From IMG/VR virus record IMGVR_UViG_3300028844_002497, positions 1 through 64,000 of that record: a stretch of DNA of 64,000 nt. One strand, 5' to 3'. This DNA comes from a virus. A model generated the notes under the pieces. The model was not told where the DNA came from and did no database searches. It saw only the letters and a program-made list of their open reading frames with translations. The position numbers and the translations under genes were made by a program. Below are positions 53,701 to 63,300 of this stretch, piece after piece; position 1 is the stretch's first letter; each line of letters begins with the position of its first letter.

Positions 53701-56440
53701 TCCCTCTGCCGTAAGCAAATAATTTGTTACCTAAAAATGATGTACCTTGATAGACTGTAGTATCTCCGAATGATACTCCGTCTTTGTCAAAGATATCAAA
53801 CTTTGGTGCTTGATTTACTGTAAGTTTTTGTTGTGCTTCTTCCCAAACAGTTCCATCAAACCAAAAAGTAGAACCTTGATAATTATATCCTCTTACTGCT
53901 ACTGTTTGATCATCTGTTGAACATAAGGCATCTTCTGCTTCAGTTAAAGTTATAACTGGAGTAGATCCAAATGTAATTGTTGAAAAGCCGACAACATAAA
54001 TTTTGTTTCTAACTTCTAAGTTGGTGTCAGCAGTAAAAATAATTCTTGTGCCTGAAAACAATTCATAGTTGTTGACTGTAGTGTCACTGCCTACAATTGA
54101 TACATTAGTCTGTCCAACTACTGTTGAGTTAGCAAACTCAACTGTTAAAACAGTATTAGTGCCAACTATTTCAATATTTGTAATTCGTGTATTATTAGGC
54201 AAAGCAAAATTAGAATCTGCTACATACATATTAACATCAAATGATGTAAAGATATCTGTTGTAGGAATAGTAATCGTTGTACTTGTTCCTGTTACACCTG
54301 CAATTGTTGCTGTATAACTTGTATATGTTTCTATGTCAGGATAATACTGTTGTTTGTTTGCAACTTGATCGAATGCATTTGTTGTTCTTGTATCAATAAA
54401 ATCTACAGGTGCCTTTGCAATTGTACCTGCATCAAATAATTTTAAGTTTGGATAAAACTCAATAATCGGACGTTTTGCTTTTGCATTACCTGTAGCATAA
54501 GTTGTTACAATAGATGGGTCTTTATTGTAATCAGCAGTCGCATTAATAACATCGATATGGAACCATCTGTTGGAACGTGACCAGGCATTTTTATTAATAG
54601 AATTTCTACTAATTGTAATATAATCTTGGTCGACAGGAATAAACAACTCTGTATCAAAGTTACCAATCGAATATGGTAGTGAGTCATAAGGAATATAATT
54701 TGTTCCTGTAAAATCTTCTGGTACTGTTAAGTCTGTGGTCAGAATCAAATTAATAGATTCGCCGACACCCTGAACATAATATTCACCTGTCAAATAACTT
54801 GAAGGAATAACATCTCCATCAAATTGTACTTTTAATCCATTTGTAAATTCAATACCATTTGTTGATGTAAATGTTTTTTGACCTATAATATCTTCATCAA
54901 CATCTAAAGTGTTTGTTAAGTTACTTTCGATTAACTTAATACTACCCACTTTATTTGCATTTGTCCCGTCTTGGTAGTATAATGTATCTAATAATGCTGA
55001 AAGATAAGGTACTCTTGTAATTTCACCTGCTAATGATCTATAAAAATCTAAGCCAATAAATTCTGTACCAAATTGAGCAGTAATTTTTTCCTCAGTCGGT
55101 ATCACTCCACCGGGAATTAAACGAATTGTCGGATCTGATGAGTCACCTACATATGTAATTGTATAAAAGTTTTCATTGACATTTGTATAAAAGCCTTCTT
55201 CCCATAAACCTTCGTTGATATTTGCTACCATTGAGCCTGTTTCAGCAACTAATGATAATGTCGGGCCGTTTAACGTTAATGAAATAGTAAATGAAGTCGA
55301 ATCAATTATGTCTTTTACATAATAAATTGTATCAACGTCTAGTCCACCAAGCAACGGATCATTTTCAGGTACTGCTGTAAATGTAACAGTTTGATTTGTA
55401 ACTAAGTCTGTTGTTGTTCCAGATGACAATTTAAGTTGTGATGTTGTTGTCTCATCAATCGATAAAGTTACAGGAGCAACGATTTCAGGAGATGTTAAAT
55501 TAACATCATAGTTTGCACCATTCTCATCAAAGAAAGATTGTACGAATCCTATTTCATTTGGTTCTTCTGTTTGATAGAACATAACAGTAAGACCTTCTAG
55601 TGAAGTAACACCGTCAATATTTCCTACTTGACTAACTGTTAATCCGTTGACTTCTGAAAATAGTTTTGTACTTACAACACTTACTGTGTTTTCTCCGGGG
55701 AATAAAAAATCATTTTGTGCTTCTCTACTCGGCACAGTAAATGTTACATAACCAGTACTTGCACCGTTGTTGTTAACACCTAATACATCTCTAGTATTCT
55801 GTGCGCCGTCTAAGCCAGTTGTTCCTGGTACACCTTGTATCCAAAATTGAGTTTCTTGGTTGACTGCAAATCTATAAGACCCGCCACGTAACAATGTTAA
55901 AGTAGGATTTAAAGAACCTGATGCCGCACCTAATGCTTTAATACTGTATGCATTTGATGTGTCAGTTACAATGTAATCAGATTCTGAGAATACTGTAGCA
56001 CTAGCAACAGTGACTGCCGGAGGCCCTTCTGGTATCCAATAGTATTGATTAAAGTTTATTAATTTATCTAAGTCTGTAAAAGAGTCCCATGAATAAAATT
56101 GACTGTTAAACAAACGAGAATTATCTAGTGTTACACCACCTTTAAGTTGCAGTGCATCGATAAGTTCAGGATAAGTTAAAAAGTCTTTAGCAGTAGATTG
56201 GTTTGTATTTAAAAATGCAGTACCGGGTGCTAATTGATAATCTGTTCTTGTTTTGTTTGGTTCAGTTACATAATAATCTTTTGCATTAACGCCGTACCCA
56301 AACTTACTTCCAACGTACCCTTGCAATGTTTCTGTTTTGGGTTCGTTGACTAGTTGATCTAGGGTTGCACCTAAGAATTGTGCATTGGTAGAGGTTTTAA
56401 ATATCTCAGGTAAAAACTCTAATGTTCTGATCTTTGCCAT
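47711..56440 (-). CDS. Giant virion/baseplate-associated protein, N-terminal part
   Basis: This 2,909-residue protein has the N-terminus RTLEFLPEIFKTSTNAQFLG, then LDQLVNEP, recognisable as the start of a very large virion protein of marine T4-like phages. Further regions include LINFNQYYWIPEGP, two copies of the repeat module, a long central part (FRESTYSTEDYLKIYSSQFLNW, WWTSRYGPAPYTSENG), FG-GAP-like stretches (FGTAIAYSNNLFVISEP) and an AGYFNIGETYEI / GTGTGTA element near residue 2,550 seen in several phage structural proteins. It lies directly after gp6, where gp7 would be in T4, but is far longer. A stop in an unusual C-terminal tail suggests that it continues in the next frame (see the feature at 47711-47775). 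Confidence 0.8.
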   Translation of the reverse strand: MAKIRTLEFLPEIFKTSTNAQFLGATLDQLVNEPKTETLQGYVGSKFGYGVNAKDYYVTEPNKTRTDYQLAPGTAFLNTNQSTAKDFLTYPELIDALQLKGGVTLDNSRLFNSQFYSWDSFTDLDKLINFNQYYWIPEGPPAVTVASATVFSESDYIVTDTSNAYSIKALGAASGSLNPTLTLLRGGSYRFAVNQETQFWIQGVPGTTGLDGAQNTRDVLGVNNNGASTGYVTFTVPSREAQNDFLFPGENTVSVVSTKLFSEVNGLTVSQVGNIDGVTSLEGLTVMFYQTEEPNEIGFVQSFFDENGANYDVNLTSPEIVAPVTLSIDETTTSQLKLSSGTTTDLVTNQTVTFTAVPENDPLLGGLDVDTIYYVKDIIDSTSFTISLTLNGPTLSLVAETGSMVANINEGLWEEGFYTNVNENFYTITYVGDSSDPTIRLIPGGVIPTEEKITAQFGTEFIGLDFYRSLAGEITRVPYLSALLDTLYYQDGTNANKVGSIKLIESNLTNTLDVDEDIIGQKTFTSTNGIEFTNGLKVQFDGDVIPSSYLTGEYYVQGVGESINLILTTDLTVPEDFTGTNYIPYDSLPYSIGNFDTELFIPVDQDYITISRNSINKNAWSRSNRWFHIDVINATADYNKDPSIVTTYATGNAKAKRPIIEFYPNLKLFDAGTIAKAPVDFIDTRTTNAFDQVANKQQYYPDIETYTSYTATIAGVTGTSTTITIPTTDIFTSFDVNMYVADSNFALPNNTRITNIEIVGTNTVLTVEFANSTVVGQTNVSIVGSDTTVNNYELFSGTRIIFTADTNLEVRNKIYVVGFSTITFGSTPVITLTEAEDALCSTDDQTVAVRGYNYQGSTFWFDGTVWEEAQQKLTVNQAPKFDIFDKDGVSFGDTTVYQGTSFLGNKLFAYGRGTGINDAILGFPLRYSAVDNVGDISFDCSLNVDSFSYVSGTNPETERVNTGYVYNYSTRTEKTRELGWQTALAPSVQYQIFELEYNKGSTAEFTCDVAVIPEADDSWPRIQVYVNNTYQLESTYTVTETDNTTKITLNTAPTVDTPVQILILSNQTSDTAYYSIPINLSNNPFNTDLQLADIGDIRSQYQDIFINNPNSTGTIFGSNNLRDLGNLVPYGTKIIQNSASLVLPSVFLRKSEHNLFNALQYNSEQYVKYKQQLVKIVNDIDWEQRFEPSYILDTALEQIVSAKSEGDSFFWSDMLPSQAPYKTNTYTFANALQESIYPLAQTYDFTEANYKGVLVYLTRTTSGVTKTTQLIRDVDYVVSTTSPSLTVTEDLQAGDVVTIKEYNQTYGNFVPNTPSKLGMYPRWKPEIVLDPNYQTPTYMLRGHDGSYTSLYTLDYTPATGLTDFRDQALLEFETRIYNNIKLSTLVPIERYEVLPGFFRESTYSTEDYLKIYSSQFLNWAGQNRIDYKTQSGFTKGNEFSWNYYQSGNKLTGTPIDQGYWRGVYEYFYGTSQPDIAPWEMLGFTEMPSWWTSRYGPAPYTSENGIMWGDIEAGIIYNTGGTTSITVDQLKRPGLNKIIPVDDHGDLRSPFDAIIGAYDANTLQRDWKVGDDAPAEFSYRRSSSYPFDLMRIFALTKPAEFFNLGSDLDNYKYNTEFKQYLVNDRSHLDIGAIDIYGAGTAKTSYINWIVDYEKQQGVDATTEITTLLNNLDVRLIYRLAGFSDKTLLKFFVEKATPNSDNSSLLIPDESYSVLLHDNQPNDQIKFSNVTIQIVQNGWKVFGSSQDQAYFTTDTPVSNGNTNKIEVDSYTVQIANDYTSTAPNEKIVPYGTQFYTYQALSQFLASYGSWLQRKGMKFDLIENGAEINWNTMIREYLYWTQFNWENGSLLTVNPSAQDLKIEKDSDIVQPLTIEQDNFLLNQNLYPISTKDLSIERLDTKFQVKTLNVGDTMGYGQFNMSSIEHGIVFDNNTVFNDVIYNLITGLKQNRIYLRGTKTAEWNGTVNASGFILNQDNIKEWTTAYKYAKGEIVKYKNKFFIANKTIQPSDKFIELDWAETDYNDIQKGLLPNSATRSYESTLYYNSTKANLENDADQLSFSLIGFRPRDYLASVNLSDITQVNVYKNLIQSKGTTNAVSAFKGTQLPTGGIDYDVYENWAILSGQFGGTLNSNFVDFRLDQAKLTGNPGIVSLTEGMPTIGSQQEVSVHNLFNYARPIDGPEILSTLKSEDPLSLYPTAGFVNYNDVKMAAYDFNSLKNRAVNIDGKQIPISQFYVRDYMWIANFKEQWKVYSVKPIGQVTQVQPNNDNTTTITFEERHTLSKLDPLSIIGVGSNIDGYYVVTKVINTREVAVNLTLEPSSAIRPNQGLGLSFVDQRVAKPGDIVNLDLVEAEFSKNTVWVDQASDGGWGVYRKSINYSLTNNLNRADGQEFGSSVAYTPRMGYLIGDSAAGKVYRYGLNPVSKQFDEDTGDRITESTSFGTAIAYSNNLFVISEPETTPTTSTLRIYTLNDSVLSDDIIPLQSFTSSFSSGTSLAISNDQNYIFAGNPSNNSVQVYNRQRIPLTAGYFNIGETYEITSLGNTTDQQWKDIGAIEGKVGIIFNATGVGTGTGTANQISYEAIDDIDGTVAPVNAIAGDKFGFSVSCDSNGDTISIGAPETQSPTNKTNWGSNFVFSRLVQNIESQYTAIPNQPQQYPLAWTTLFLSRTASDVTSSVITANASMTGYNNGDPVVFNEGGNYGTTGITPNQVYYLSDITGSTFKLKESRSSATTLTFTDDTVSFTVLVQTEPLLVSVNGTVVDDDNYGVGGGTADFRYFGDIRAGDIITISTRRMQWVQTMVSYADDRVGVFMGYDSDMTSYGSEILIGAPGEIRIDGADQTDGTVYRYTNGGGKYGTVIGTTDTALTAERKLLINGYLVVLPSGYNATQCANLINRYYKHNCKCIRWQTYHFNY

Positions 56441-56455
56441 ATTTAATTTACAACC

Positions 56456-59400
56456 TTATGACTGCATTGTTGCAGGAGTTAATGCGGGTACGATTACAAT
56501 ATCTTCTGTAGTAGCCGCGTTTACAAATATTTCGTATGGTCTACATTTAATTTCATAAAGATCACCAAATAATTTTTCTGGATCGTCTGAAACAAGTATA
56601 ACCGAACTCACTAGTTCTCCTATTTGTTCATGTAGATACGCACTTAATTCTGAAAAGAAGAAAGTGTCGCCAAAATTCCAATTGTTAATGTCAAAATAAC
56701 TATCTATTGCCGCTAATACAGAACTTCTAATTTCACTATTAGATGCATTTGTTGATTGTGATTTTACTACTTTAATAGTTGCTCTCAATGATTGATCTGC
56801 TTTCGCTCCAAACAATGGTTTAAACGTAACACTATTTAATATAACTGAATCTGACAACATTTTATAATCTTGCACTAATGGATATGCAGTATTCAATTCA
56901 TCAAGTGTTGGTTGATTAGGTTGTTTAACTGTATCTGTCGTGTCTTTAATATAATTATTAAATGCAGTATAATATGCTTGTGTCACTAAGTATAAATCAA
57001 TAATGTTTGTAGTTGCTGGATCAATACGAGTTGTATTATTTGCATTATGTCTGTATTGATAATCTAATCCTTGTCTACCTGACTTAATAGAATAATCTAA
57101 CTGTTCAGTCATAATATAGTTAGGTGTAGTTATTGTAGGATCTTGCACTGACTTATAAAATTTATTGTCTGTGAATGCATAAAATAATTGTCCTACCGGG
57201 AATTCATATTTTACAATTTCAATTTGATTTTTAGTTCCGTATGTATAAACGACATCCGTGCTAGGCACAATCAATTGCCTTGTTAAATTAACAGGATCTG
57301 TAATAGTTCTAAAGAAAACATACACACCTATGTTTGCGCCGTTGTTTACAAAACCAGTAATGTCATTAAAGAAGTCTGGGTCTAATATTAATTGACCGTT
57401 ATTAACATCTGTAGCGGCTACTTCAACTTGGAAGTCATTTACATAACCATCTGATTCAACAGTCTGTCCTAAAATATTAACTTTAGTATCTGCACCTAAT
57501 GCAGTTGCAGTATTAAACACTGTATTAATGCCCAACATGTTAATAAAGTCTTGTATAATTTTACCAGTAAACGGATCATATACTAATTCATCTTTGCTAT
57601 AGGTAAATCTTGTATCAGCAACACTACCAAAATAATATGTTAATGATTTATATGTTACAGTATAACGATTGTTTCCTAAACTAGTAAACTTAACAAAGTA
57701 GTTTGCGTTTGACGCCGCTCCGATTGACCAACGTTCTTGGTTAATCAATAACGAGTTATTAAAAATTAAAGTGAAATCTTGTTGTAATTCTATTTTAAGA
57801 ATTGCTTCTTGTATGACTTCACTTGATAAAGAATTATCGAACACTGGAATAATTTCTGTAAGTAAAACTCCGTTGGGTACATAACCATTTACTGTTACCG
57901 GTCCCTTACCATTTGCAAATGTTCCTTCTCCGTTATTGTTGCCATCGCCAACAACATTTAATATTGTTGACCATATGTAATTCTTTTCTCCACCAGTTGG
58001 GACACCTGCAACTAAACGATTGTCTGCATCAAAATAATATCCAACTGGTGCATCAAATTTTAATAATGCTCCTTGAGTTACATACTTTGCATTAGTCGTT
58101 GTAAATGTTCCTACAGGCTGAGGTTGTTCTATTGTTCCGTTGAGTGAATAAAAATAACCAGATTCACTTGACGCATCTACTGAACTTGTTTTCCAATATA
58201 AAGTACTACCGCCGCCCGTGCCTGGATATGCATAACGTGTATAATTTTGTATATAATATTGATTAGCACGATTTAATGCAAGTACTGATGCCAAATCATC
58301 TGTAAAGAACTGAATGATATCTGATGTATTGTTTACTTGCAATGTTAAGAAACCGTCGCCGGACTCTTGGTACAACGCACCGTCATCTCCAAATGAGTTT
58401 GTACTAGAATATTTTCCGGTTGGATCAAGTAAATCTAAGTTTTTAGATACTCCGATAGAACTTCTATTGATTGCTTTTGATTTAATAATAGAGTTATAAA
58501 GAGTATAAGGGAAGTTTGTATAATCTTCTCCGTTAACCATACGATTTTGTGTATAATATCTTGTTGGCGCTCTTTGTTTGATTGCCGAAATAGGTTCTCT
58601 TGCTTGAGCATTTGATACTACAACGGGCAATGAAAAGGTCATCGACATAGTTTGAGTACTACCTACTCTGTCAACATACACAATAGAGACACTGACACCG
58701 TTCATTTCAGAAGGGTCAATAGTATATGTCAATGCATTGCTTGATCTTACATATGCTCTAAAGTTACCTACGGGCATTTCTGAAAATACACCGTCACCAA
58801 ATACATATGTAACTTGATCATTTACACGTGAGTTTACAGAAAAGATTTTCTTATCACTTGATTCTGTTTGTAGGTATGCATCTGCATAAACATTTTCTAC
58901 TTCTTTCCATGAACCTAATGTGTTATCTGCACTTACTTGATATAACCAAGTATCTGTTTCGTTGACACCCGAGACATCAACATTAATTGTTTGGTTTGAA
59001 ATTTGTTGTTGAAAGTTAAAATTAAAAGGCGTTAATGATCCTTGCTTAAAGAAAAACATAAATCCTGTATTAGGACTACCGAAACCTAATTTATCATTTC
59101 TGTATAACATATTAAGTTTATTAGTCGGTGCAGGTGGAATCTCGTAAATGTAGTTTTCATCTAGTGAGGTTGCACTTACTAGTTCAAAGTTCATACCTTG
59201 ACCGTCGACTTGTGATGTAAACGGTACGATTGGCATCGTACCTTCAGGTAGTCTTACTCCATATTCACTTGTTGTTACGCCTAAAATATCAGATGTATTT
59301 CCCGGTCTGCCTATTCTTTGCGAATCTACCATTGCCGCATTGAATATGGTATTCATTTGATCTAACCAATTACTGTTAGATGGATCGTTCCAACTAATCG

Positions 59401-59821
59401 GTGTATTACTTAAATTAACACCATTTACATCTCTAACATTTTCAGTTGTTCTAACTGTAGTTACTTTTAAAAATCCAGATGCACAAGAATTTCTTTTGGG
59501 TGTGTAGCCAACTAAGTCTGCTAATTTTACTACAGAGTCTCTGCGTTCGGCCGTGTCAATGAAATTTTCACGTGTGTTTAAATCGTTTCTAAAAGCAAGA
59601 CCTTGACCCATAAAAGCCATAACATCAAGTAAAGCAATATATTCCGAACTTTCAATATAGTCGTTGAATTTTTCAGGATAATAGAGTCTAATATAATCAA
59701 TAAAACTTTTTCTTAAAGTCTCATAATCATATGATCGGAAGTCTGCCTCACGAAAGGTTTCGTAGATTGCTTTCCAATCATTTACTCCAAAGAGTCCTGA
59801 TTGCCTTGAACTTGTAGCCAT
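56456..59821 (-). CDS. T4 gp6-like baseplate wedge protein
   Basis: This protein has 1,121 residues from the ATG at 59821; a TTG at 59839 is less likely because AGGGA lies just before the ATG and a GATAAATA promoter just before that. The N-terminal region FGVNDWKAIYETFREADF, SEYIALLDVMAFMGQGLAFRNDLNTRENFIDTA and LVGYTPKR is the conserved gp6 core. T4 gp6 is about 660 residues, so this is a large marine-phage version with extra domains in the middle. gp6 forms the inner baseplate ring around the hub with gp25 and gp53, and its gp25 neighbour supports the call. Confidence 0.92.
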   Translation of the reverse strand: MATSSRQSGLFGVNDWKAIYETFREADFRSYDYETLRKSFIDYIRLYYPEKFNDYIESSEYIALLDVMAFMGQGLAFRNDLNTRENFIDTAERRDSVVKLADLVGYTPKRNSCASGFLKVTTVRTTENVRDVNGVNLSNTPISWNDPSNSNWLDQMNTIFNAAMVDSQRIGRPGNTSDILGVTTSEYGVRLPEGTMPIVPFTSQVDGQGMNFELVSATSLDENYIYEIPPAPTNKLNMLYRNDKLGFGSPNTGFMFFFKQGSLTPFNFNFQQQISNQTINVDVSGVNETDTWLYQVSADNTLGSWKEVENVYADAYLQTESSDKKIFSVNSRVNDQVTYVFGDGVFSEMPVGNFRAYVRSSNALTYTIDPSEMNGVSVSIVYVDRVGSTQTMSMTFSLPVVVSNAQAREPISAIKQRAPTRYYTQNRMVNGEDYTNFPYTLYNSIIKSKAINRSSIGVSKNLDLLDPTGKYSSTNSFGDDGALYQESGDGFLTLQVNNTSDIIQFFTDDLASVLALNRANQYYIQNYTRYAYPGTGGGSTLYWKTSSVDASSESGYFYSLNGTIEQPQPVGTFTTTNAKYVTQGALLKFDAPVGYYFDADNRLVAGVPTGGEKNYIWSTILNVVGDGNNNGEGTFANGKGPVTVNGYVPNGVLLTEIIPVFDNSLSSEVIQEAILKIELQQDFTLIFNNSLLINQERWSIGAASNANYFVKFTSLGNNRYTVTYKSLTYYFGSVADTRFTYSKDELVYDPFTGKIIQDFINMLGINTVFNTATALGADTKVNILGQTVESDGYVNDFQVEVAATDVNNGQLILDPDFFNDITGFVNNGANIGVYVFFRTITDPVNLTRQLIVPSTDVVYTYGTKNQIEIVKYEFPVGQLFYAFTDNKFYKSVQDPTITTPNYIMTEQLDYSIKSGRQGLDYQYRHNANNTTRIDPATTNIIDLYLVTQAYYTAFNNYIKDTTDTVKQPNQPTLDELNTAYPLVQDYKMLSDSVILNSVTFKPLFGAKADQSLRATIKVVKSQSTNASNSEIRSSVLAAIDSYFDINNWNFGDTFFFSELSAYLHEQIGELVSSVILVSDDPEKLFGDLYEIKCRPYEIFVNAATTEDIVIVPALTPATMQS

Positions 59822-59840
59822 AGTTTTTCCCTGTTTCAAG

Positions 59841-59848
59841 TATTTATC
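59841..59848 (-). promoter_or_regulatory. T4-type late promoter candidate (GATAAATA) for gp6
   Basis: GATAAATA on the minus strand ends 19 nt before the gp6 ATG with an AGGGA between, the arrangement expected for a sigma-gp55-type late promoter. It lies in the 49-nt gap between gp25 and gp6. A weak AT-rich inverted repeat next to it on the gp25 side (AAAAAC/GTTTTT) could be a minor terminator. Confidence 0.6.
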
Positions 59849-59870
59849 TTTATGGAAAAACCGAGTTTTT

Positions 59871-60320
59871 TTATGCTACTGTGGCTGTATTTGTCTGAGA
59901 ATCAAAGAATAATGCTATATCTCCGGCATTATTGTATGGAGTGATAGATAATTGAACTTCTATTAATATCCCATTTTCTCTAGGATATGCTTGGATTGTA
60001 TTAATTATAAGACGGGGATCTAATCCAGCAACTCGTCTAACTTCATTTTGTATCGCAGTTTGAATGTCACTTGTGTTAGGTTCAAAAATAAAGTCCCATA
60101 ATGTAGTGCCATAATTAGGTTTGCCTACTTTTTCCCCGCGTCTAATATTAAGTGCATTAACTAAATCTTGTATAACAAGTTGTTCATCAGTTAATCTAAA
60201 CTTTTTACCAAAAATAATAGGATTGGTTATGCCGTTTGCTTGTCCATCAATAGCCGGCACAGGATTAACCGTTCGTGCTTTGTCTGCGTTTATTGTTGAA
60301 AATCCTACGTAAGTTGCCAT
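59871..60320 (-). CDS. T4 gp25-like baseplate wedge protein
   Basis: This 149-residue protein starts TYVGFSTINADKA and has GKKFRLTDEQLVIQDLVNALNI and YGTTLWDFIFEP, then NEVRRVAGLDPRLIINTI, all hallmarks of the gp25/phage lysozyme-like wedge family (also found in type VI secretion as TssE). It forms the inner baseplate with gp6 and gp53. The length is right for the family. A canonical TATAAATA ends only 5 nt upstream of the ATG, so if used as a promoter the message would be nearly leaderless; no ordinary ribosome binding site is seen. Confidence 0.93.
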   Translation of the reverse strand: MATYVGFSTINADKARTVNPVPAIDGQANGITNPIIFGKKFRLTDEQLVIQDLVNALNIRRGEKVGKPNYGTTLWDFIFEPNTSDIQTAIQNEVRRVAGLDPRLIINTIQAYPRENGILIEVQLSITPYNNAGDIALFFDSQTNTATVA

Positions 60321-60325
60321 GATAC

Positions 60326-60333
60326 TATTTATA
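60326..60333 (-). promoter_or_regulatory. Canonical T4-type late promoter match (TATAAATA) at the gp25 start
   Basis: This is the only exact TATAAATA noted next to a gene start in the window. It ends 5 nt before the gp25 ATG, so transcription would begin at or just beyond the start codon. It might serve the downstream genes as well as gp25. Confidence 0.5.
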
Positions 60334-60338
60334 CCCTA

Positions 60339-63300
60339 TTATTTTAACTTCCAATTAGTACCATTATAGTACCATTTTAAACCACCGCCGCCAACTCCTG
60401 TGTTTTCGTTTACCGTAATTATTCCATAATCTGTGTAAACATCTTGACCAACACCACCTTGTCCATCAGTAACTGTTAATGGGCCATCTCCGATATCTTC
60501 ACCGGTTACACTTTCGACTGTGTTGTCTGGAGCCGGATATCCTGTTATAACAGGTTTATAGTCAGTCGAGTAGGGCTCGTCTGTAAACTGAGTTTTATCT
60601 TTAGGAACATACGTTTTTGCAATAGTTGCTAGTATATTTGAATATGTGTTTTCATCATAGTACTTATCGGTTTGGTCAATGTCATCGATTGAGAATAAAG
60701 TATAATTTGAATCGCCAATATTAGAGTTATTATTGTCTGATTCAGATGCAAAAGAATCAGCAGTATTGCCGGCGGAGGAAACATTATCTAATAAATTTTC
60801 TATATCACTAAACGGATTCGTTTCTGGTTGAATCGTTAGGTCTACACTAACAGTGTTAAATTGTTGTTCTGCGGCTTTAACTTTTTGTACTAATGTCGCA
60901 TATGTAGTCGAAGAAGCGGCTTGTTGATATGCCGCTTCTGCCGCCGCAATCTCTGGTGACCCTGCAGGGAAGTTTGTTTGTGCCTCGAATAGTGCCGCTT
61001 TTGTCTTAGCAATTCCTTTAGATAACACACTTAATTGTTGTATGTCGTTTGATAATGTTTTCTTTAATTGTGTGATAGTGTTAATAGCACTAATTGTACC
61101 TGAGGGTATTTCACCTAATAAGTTCGGTCTAGGTACAATTGGATCTCCTAACACAGAATCTATTAAGTTTGTAATACTAGATCGATCATATGTATTGACT
61201 GCAACAACAGGTAGTTTAATAGTTGAGCCACCACCTGCAGTTAATGATGACAATGCAGATTGTAATGCGGCAGTTGTTCCTGGACTTAATGCACTACTCA
61301 GAGCTCCAGTTACTTTACCTGTTAATTGATCTGTCATTGAATTAAAGTCATCTTTGATACTTCCTAAGCCGGATAATCCTTCATATGCTAGATTACCTGC
61401 ATCAATGCCGGCATATGCGTCGGCTCCTAAGTCTGATAATGCATCAGTTACTTTACCTAACCCGTCTGATATAGGATTAACTGCTCCTAGTGCATTGTTT
61501 ACTATAGAGCCGGCGAGTTTTTGTCCACCTGGCAGTTGACTTACACCCGATGCTATTGCTCCTGATATTTTTGAAGATGTTCCTGTTTGTACGTTTAATG
61601 CCGCGGCTTGTAGTAATCCTTGTTGTGTTAAAGTTGTTGGATCACCTGCAATTGCATTTATATCACTTACTGCATTATTAATGGCTGCTACTGCTCCCGG
61701 ATCGCCACTGGCTGCTATTTGTGCGGCGGCACCTGATGCTGTAGTTAATGCGCCAGAGAATGAATCTATTCCGGCGCCTCCGGCTCCAACTGCGTCTGCA
61801 AGACCAGAACTAATTGAGTCAGTATTTACTAAATCTAATCCAGTCATACCTGCACTTGCACCTGCTACTGCGGCCGCGGCTGCACCGGCTGTTGCTGCCA
61901 AATCAACAGGGCTATTAGCAGGTAAAACAGGGAATGAATTTACAATAGACTTGAATGATGATGCCGCCGCACCAATATTTAAATCTGCGCCTACGCCCGG
62001 TAAATCAAGTCCACTAGTATTAAGTGTGTCTAATGCTGATATAATACCACCTGCCCCACCAGAAAGTTCAGATGCCAGCATTGCTGTTGCACCAGTTTTC
62101 ATGCTGTTTAACACTTGAGTTGCTGATGCAGGAATATTATCATTTGATCCAATAGATTTTGTAATTATAGTTGATACATCCTTCACATTGTTTGTTAAAT
62201 TTCCTTTATCACTCAACGTTGACATTGTACCCTGTACTATAGCACCTACTCCACCTGGTGATTCTTTACCTGTCATTGCTCCTAATGTCTGTAATGCTTT
62301 TTGTCCTTTCTGCATTACTTGTACAGCCGACTTTGCTTGTGCTCCTGATGAGTTTGTGAATTGTTGTAATGAGTTGACTCCTGCTTTTCCGGAAAATATT
62401 GATGCAGGCATAACCGAGGATAAAGAATCAGTTGTAAGTGGGTTAGACACACCAGGTATTTCTGCATACGACTTGCTTCCTATATCTCCTGCATTGGCTG
62501 AAATTAAGGTATTAACCATAATGTCCGCTCCAGGTTTAAGAATTCCACCTTGAGTCATTTGTGATGGAGTTTGACCAAATAGACCTACGGCTGCCGTTGT
62601 TGCAGGTCCAATAGCATTATTAGTCATATTAGTAAGTGTTCCGCCGAGTGTTGTCGTGGCGAATGCTCCGAGGTTATCAATTGTATCTGATAGGACACCG
62701 GACAACATTTGAGACGTAGCATTTTTATCTAATGATTTACTAATTCCGCTTACTTCACTAATTGATGCGGCAGTTGTAGGATTTGGTAGACTCGTAGGTC
62801 CTCCTAAATCACCTGCTAAGTCTGCATTTAAATCTGCTATTGTATCTACTGGACTTGCAGGAAGTGCGCCTGCTGCCGATGGGTCTACTTGTACGTCTGC
62901 ACCTTGGTTTGCGTTCATCCAAGGCATATGAGCAGGCGCACGTGAAGTAATACTTGGAAGTTTTGCTAGTGCGGCAGCCCAACCTTTGACATCATCAAAT
63001 AAAGTATCCGGATGCATAATAAGTTCTATTGGTTCAATTACGTCAGGAGACAAACTGGCTGCTCCATCATTTAAATGTATTTTTGTTCCTTCATTAAATA
63101 TTTCTGCACCAGATTTTATGCCTACTTGACCTTCTGCCTCTATTGCAAGGGCCGCATCCGCTTTTATTTTCAAATCTTGTATTGCATAAAGACTATAATC
63201 TTCTCCTACTCTTTGCTTAAATTCTTTGTCTGCATTTAATACAGTATTTTCAGATGAATTTATGTTTACATTTTTTGCACTTAAGTTAAGTGTTTCATCT

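Noticed and set aside
59849-59870. Rho-independent terminator between gp25 and gp6
   Set aside because: The inverted repeat AAAAAC/GTTTTT is only 6 bp and AT-rich, too weak to call as a separate feature.
61681-62118. 145-residue plus-strand Ala/Pro-rich frame
   Set aside because: It is the complement of the low-complexity Ala/Ser/Gly region of the hub protein; no start signal or family.
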